NCBI RefSeq assembly: GCF_017565765.1
Contig: NZ_JAGDYP010000005.1
Coordinates: 62,001-126,000 of the forward strand
Direction of reading: 5' to 3'
Source: Capnocytophaga bilenii
GTDB lineage: Bacteria; Bacteroidota; Bacteroidia; Flavobacteriales; Flavobacteriaceae
Length of the DNA: 64,000 nucleotides
Both the position numbers and the translations under genes were made by a program. The notes under the pieces are model-generated. The model was not told the origin of the DNA, did not search any database, and saw nothing but the letters and a program-made list of their open reading frames with translations. Shown one piece after another: positions 63,454 through 64,000 of the stretch. Position 1 is the stretch's first letter, and each line of letters starts with the position of its first letter.

Positions 63454-64000
63454 TTAGACTTCATTTCTGAATAAAGTATGCTTGAGTAGGAACTCTAATA
63501 GCAGTAATACACCTGCAATAAGTACCCATAATCGGAATTTTTCATCTACTTCGGTGTACTTAAATTCTTCTACTTTGGTAGTTTCCATTTGATTGATTTC
63601 ATCGTAAATTTGTTGTAGTTTTTGGTTATTAGTAGCACGGAAATAGCGTCCGTTGGTGGTTTTTGCTATTTTCTTCATTAGTGGCTCATCAATATCTACT
63701 TGTTGCATTCGGTAAATGATGCTTCCGTCTATATTAAGGGCGTAAGGTGAAAGTGCCATTCCGTTGGTACCGATACCTACGGTATATACCTTGATGCCGT
63801 ATTCAGCAGCGAGTTCGGCTGCCGTTTGAGGGTCTATAAATCCTGTATTATTAACACCATCGGTGAGAAGGATAATGACACGGCTTTTGGCTTTGCTTTC
63901 TTTTAGCCGATTTACGGCAGTGGCTAATCCCATACCGATAGCTGTACCATCTTCTATTTGCCCGTAAGTGAGTTCAGAAAGGGCGTTGAGGATAATGCTT
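63454..64000 (-). CDS. BatA-like von Willebrand factor A protein, partial
   Basis: C-terminal part of a VWA protein; it continues past the right edge. The codons before the internal Met at 63933 read on without a stop (LTYGQIEDGTAIG), so the gene is longer than the internal Met suggests. MIDAS elements are DGTAIG (the Thr site) and LLTDGVNNTG (the second Asp); the N-terminal DxSxS is outside the window. One TM helix lies near the C-terminus (WVLIAGVLLLLEFLL). BatA belongs to the MoxR-Bat operon of Bacteroidota, linked to envelope stress tolerance. Confidence 0.85.
   Translation of the reverse strand, partial: SIILNALSELTYGQIEDGTAIGMGLATAVNRLKESKAKSRVIILLTDGVNNTGFIDPQTAAELAAEYGIKVYTVGIGTNGMALSPYALNIDGSIIYRMQQVDIDEPLMKKIAKTTNGRYFRATNNQKLQQIYDEINQMETTKVEEFKYTEVDEKFRLWVLIAGVLLLLEFLLKHTLFRNEV

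Noticed and set aside
1..64000. tRNA, rRNA, tmRNA or other structural RNA genes
   Set aside because: I looked through the intergenic stretches for T-arm-like GGTTCGA sequences and clover-leaf patterns and saw none; a covariance-model scan would be decisive.

Overview
The window looks like chromosomal DNA of an AT-rich Bacteroidota, most plausibly a Flavobacteriaceae of the Capnocytophaga type. The genus is an inference from gene content and base composition and was not tested. Supporting signs are: promoters of the TTTG - 19 to 21 bp - TAnnTTTG kind before many genes; no obvious Shine-Dalgarno sequences; a GYDIA-type GHMP kinase; a fused E1 alpha/beta 2-oxoacid dehydrogenase; a BatA-like von Willebrand protein; many lipoproteins; and fermentative acetate genes (pta-ackA, serine deaminase). 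I saw no rRNA, tRNA, CRISPR array, prophage or transposase gene.

Layout. 1-11 kb is housekeeping, mostly on the minus strand: the start of pdxA; a GHMP kinase (plus); a tight operon moeA, modE-like, mobA, rdgB, ABC ATPase, glycosyltransferase; and a second run FAH-family enzyme, endonuclease I, recQ, folP, cdaA (c-di-AMP synthase), SCO protein. 11-22.5 kb carries the E1 alpha/beta fusion, an S4 RNA-binding protein, an FKBP lipoprotein with pssA, the operon clpC-nlpC-comEC, and sdaA. 40-50 kb carries arginine decarboxylase, pta-ackA, folE, lon and pyrD. 60-64 kb carries gamma-glutamyltransferase, lipA and part of a BatA-like gene.

The outstanding region is 23.1-39.1 kb. One promoter stands before thirteen co-oriented, almost gapless genes. 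They encode a Sel1-repeat protein, a DUF805-LRR fusion, a 1010-aa SrfB-like actin/Hsp70-fold ATPase, a 923-aa SrfC-like P-loop protein, a tail-anchored Pro-Glu-rich protein, a membrane-anchored beta-rich protein, a membrane-anchored subtilisin with an intact D/H/S triad, a four-TM coiled-coil protein, a second GTPase, a 489-aa single-TM protein, two small single-TM proteins and a secreted protein. The predicted topologies fit one envelope-spanning machine: cytoplasmic NTPases, several single-pass linkers and a periplasmic protease. Its function is not known to me; this is the candidate undescribed system. The interval before its promoter holds three 79-86 bp tandem repeats with a 7-bp microsatellite.

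50-60.6 kb is a multidrug-type ABC export locus (TetR, TolC, HlyD, two ATPases, two permeases, YbhGFSR-like). It is interrupted by accessory genes (SMR pump, DUF1016/PD-(D/E)XK nuclease, two unknowns) and is dense in small repeats: 11-bp tandem units, GC-rich palindromes, a 135-bp element with 15-bp inverted ends, and a REP-like hairpin. The same operator core, TTAACCATTTGGTTA, lies at the tetR promoter and upstream of tolC, which links the regulator to the pump.
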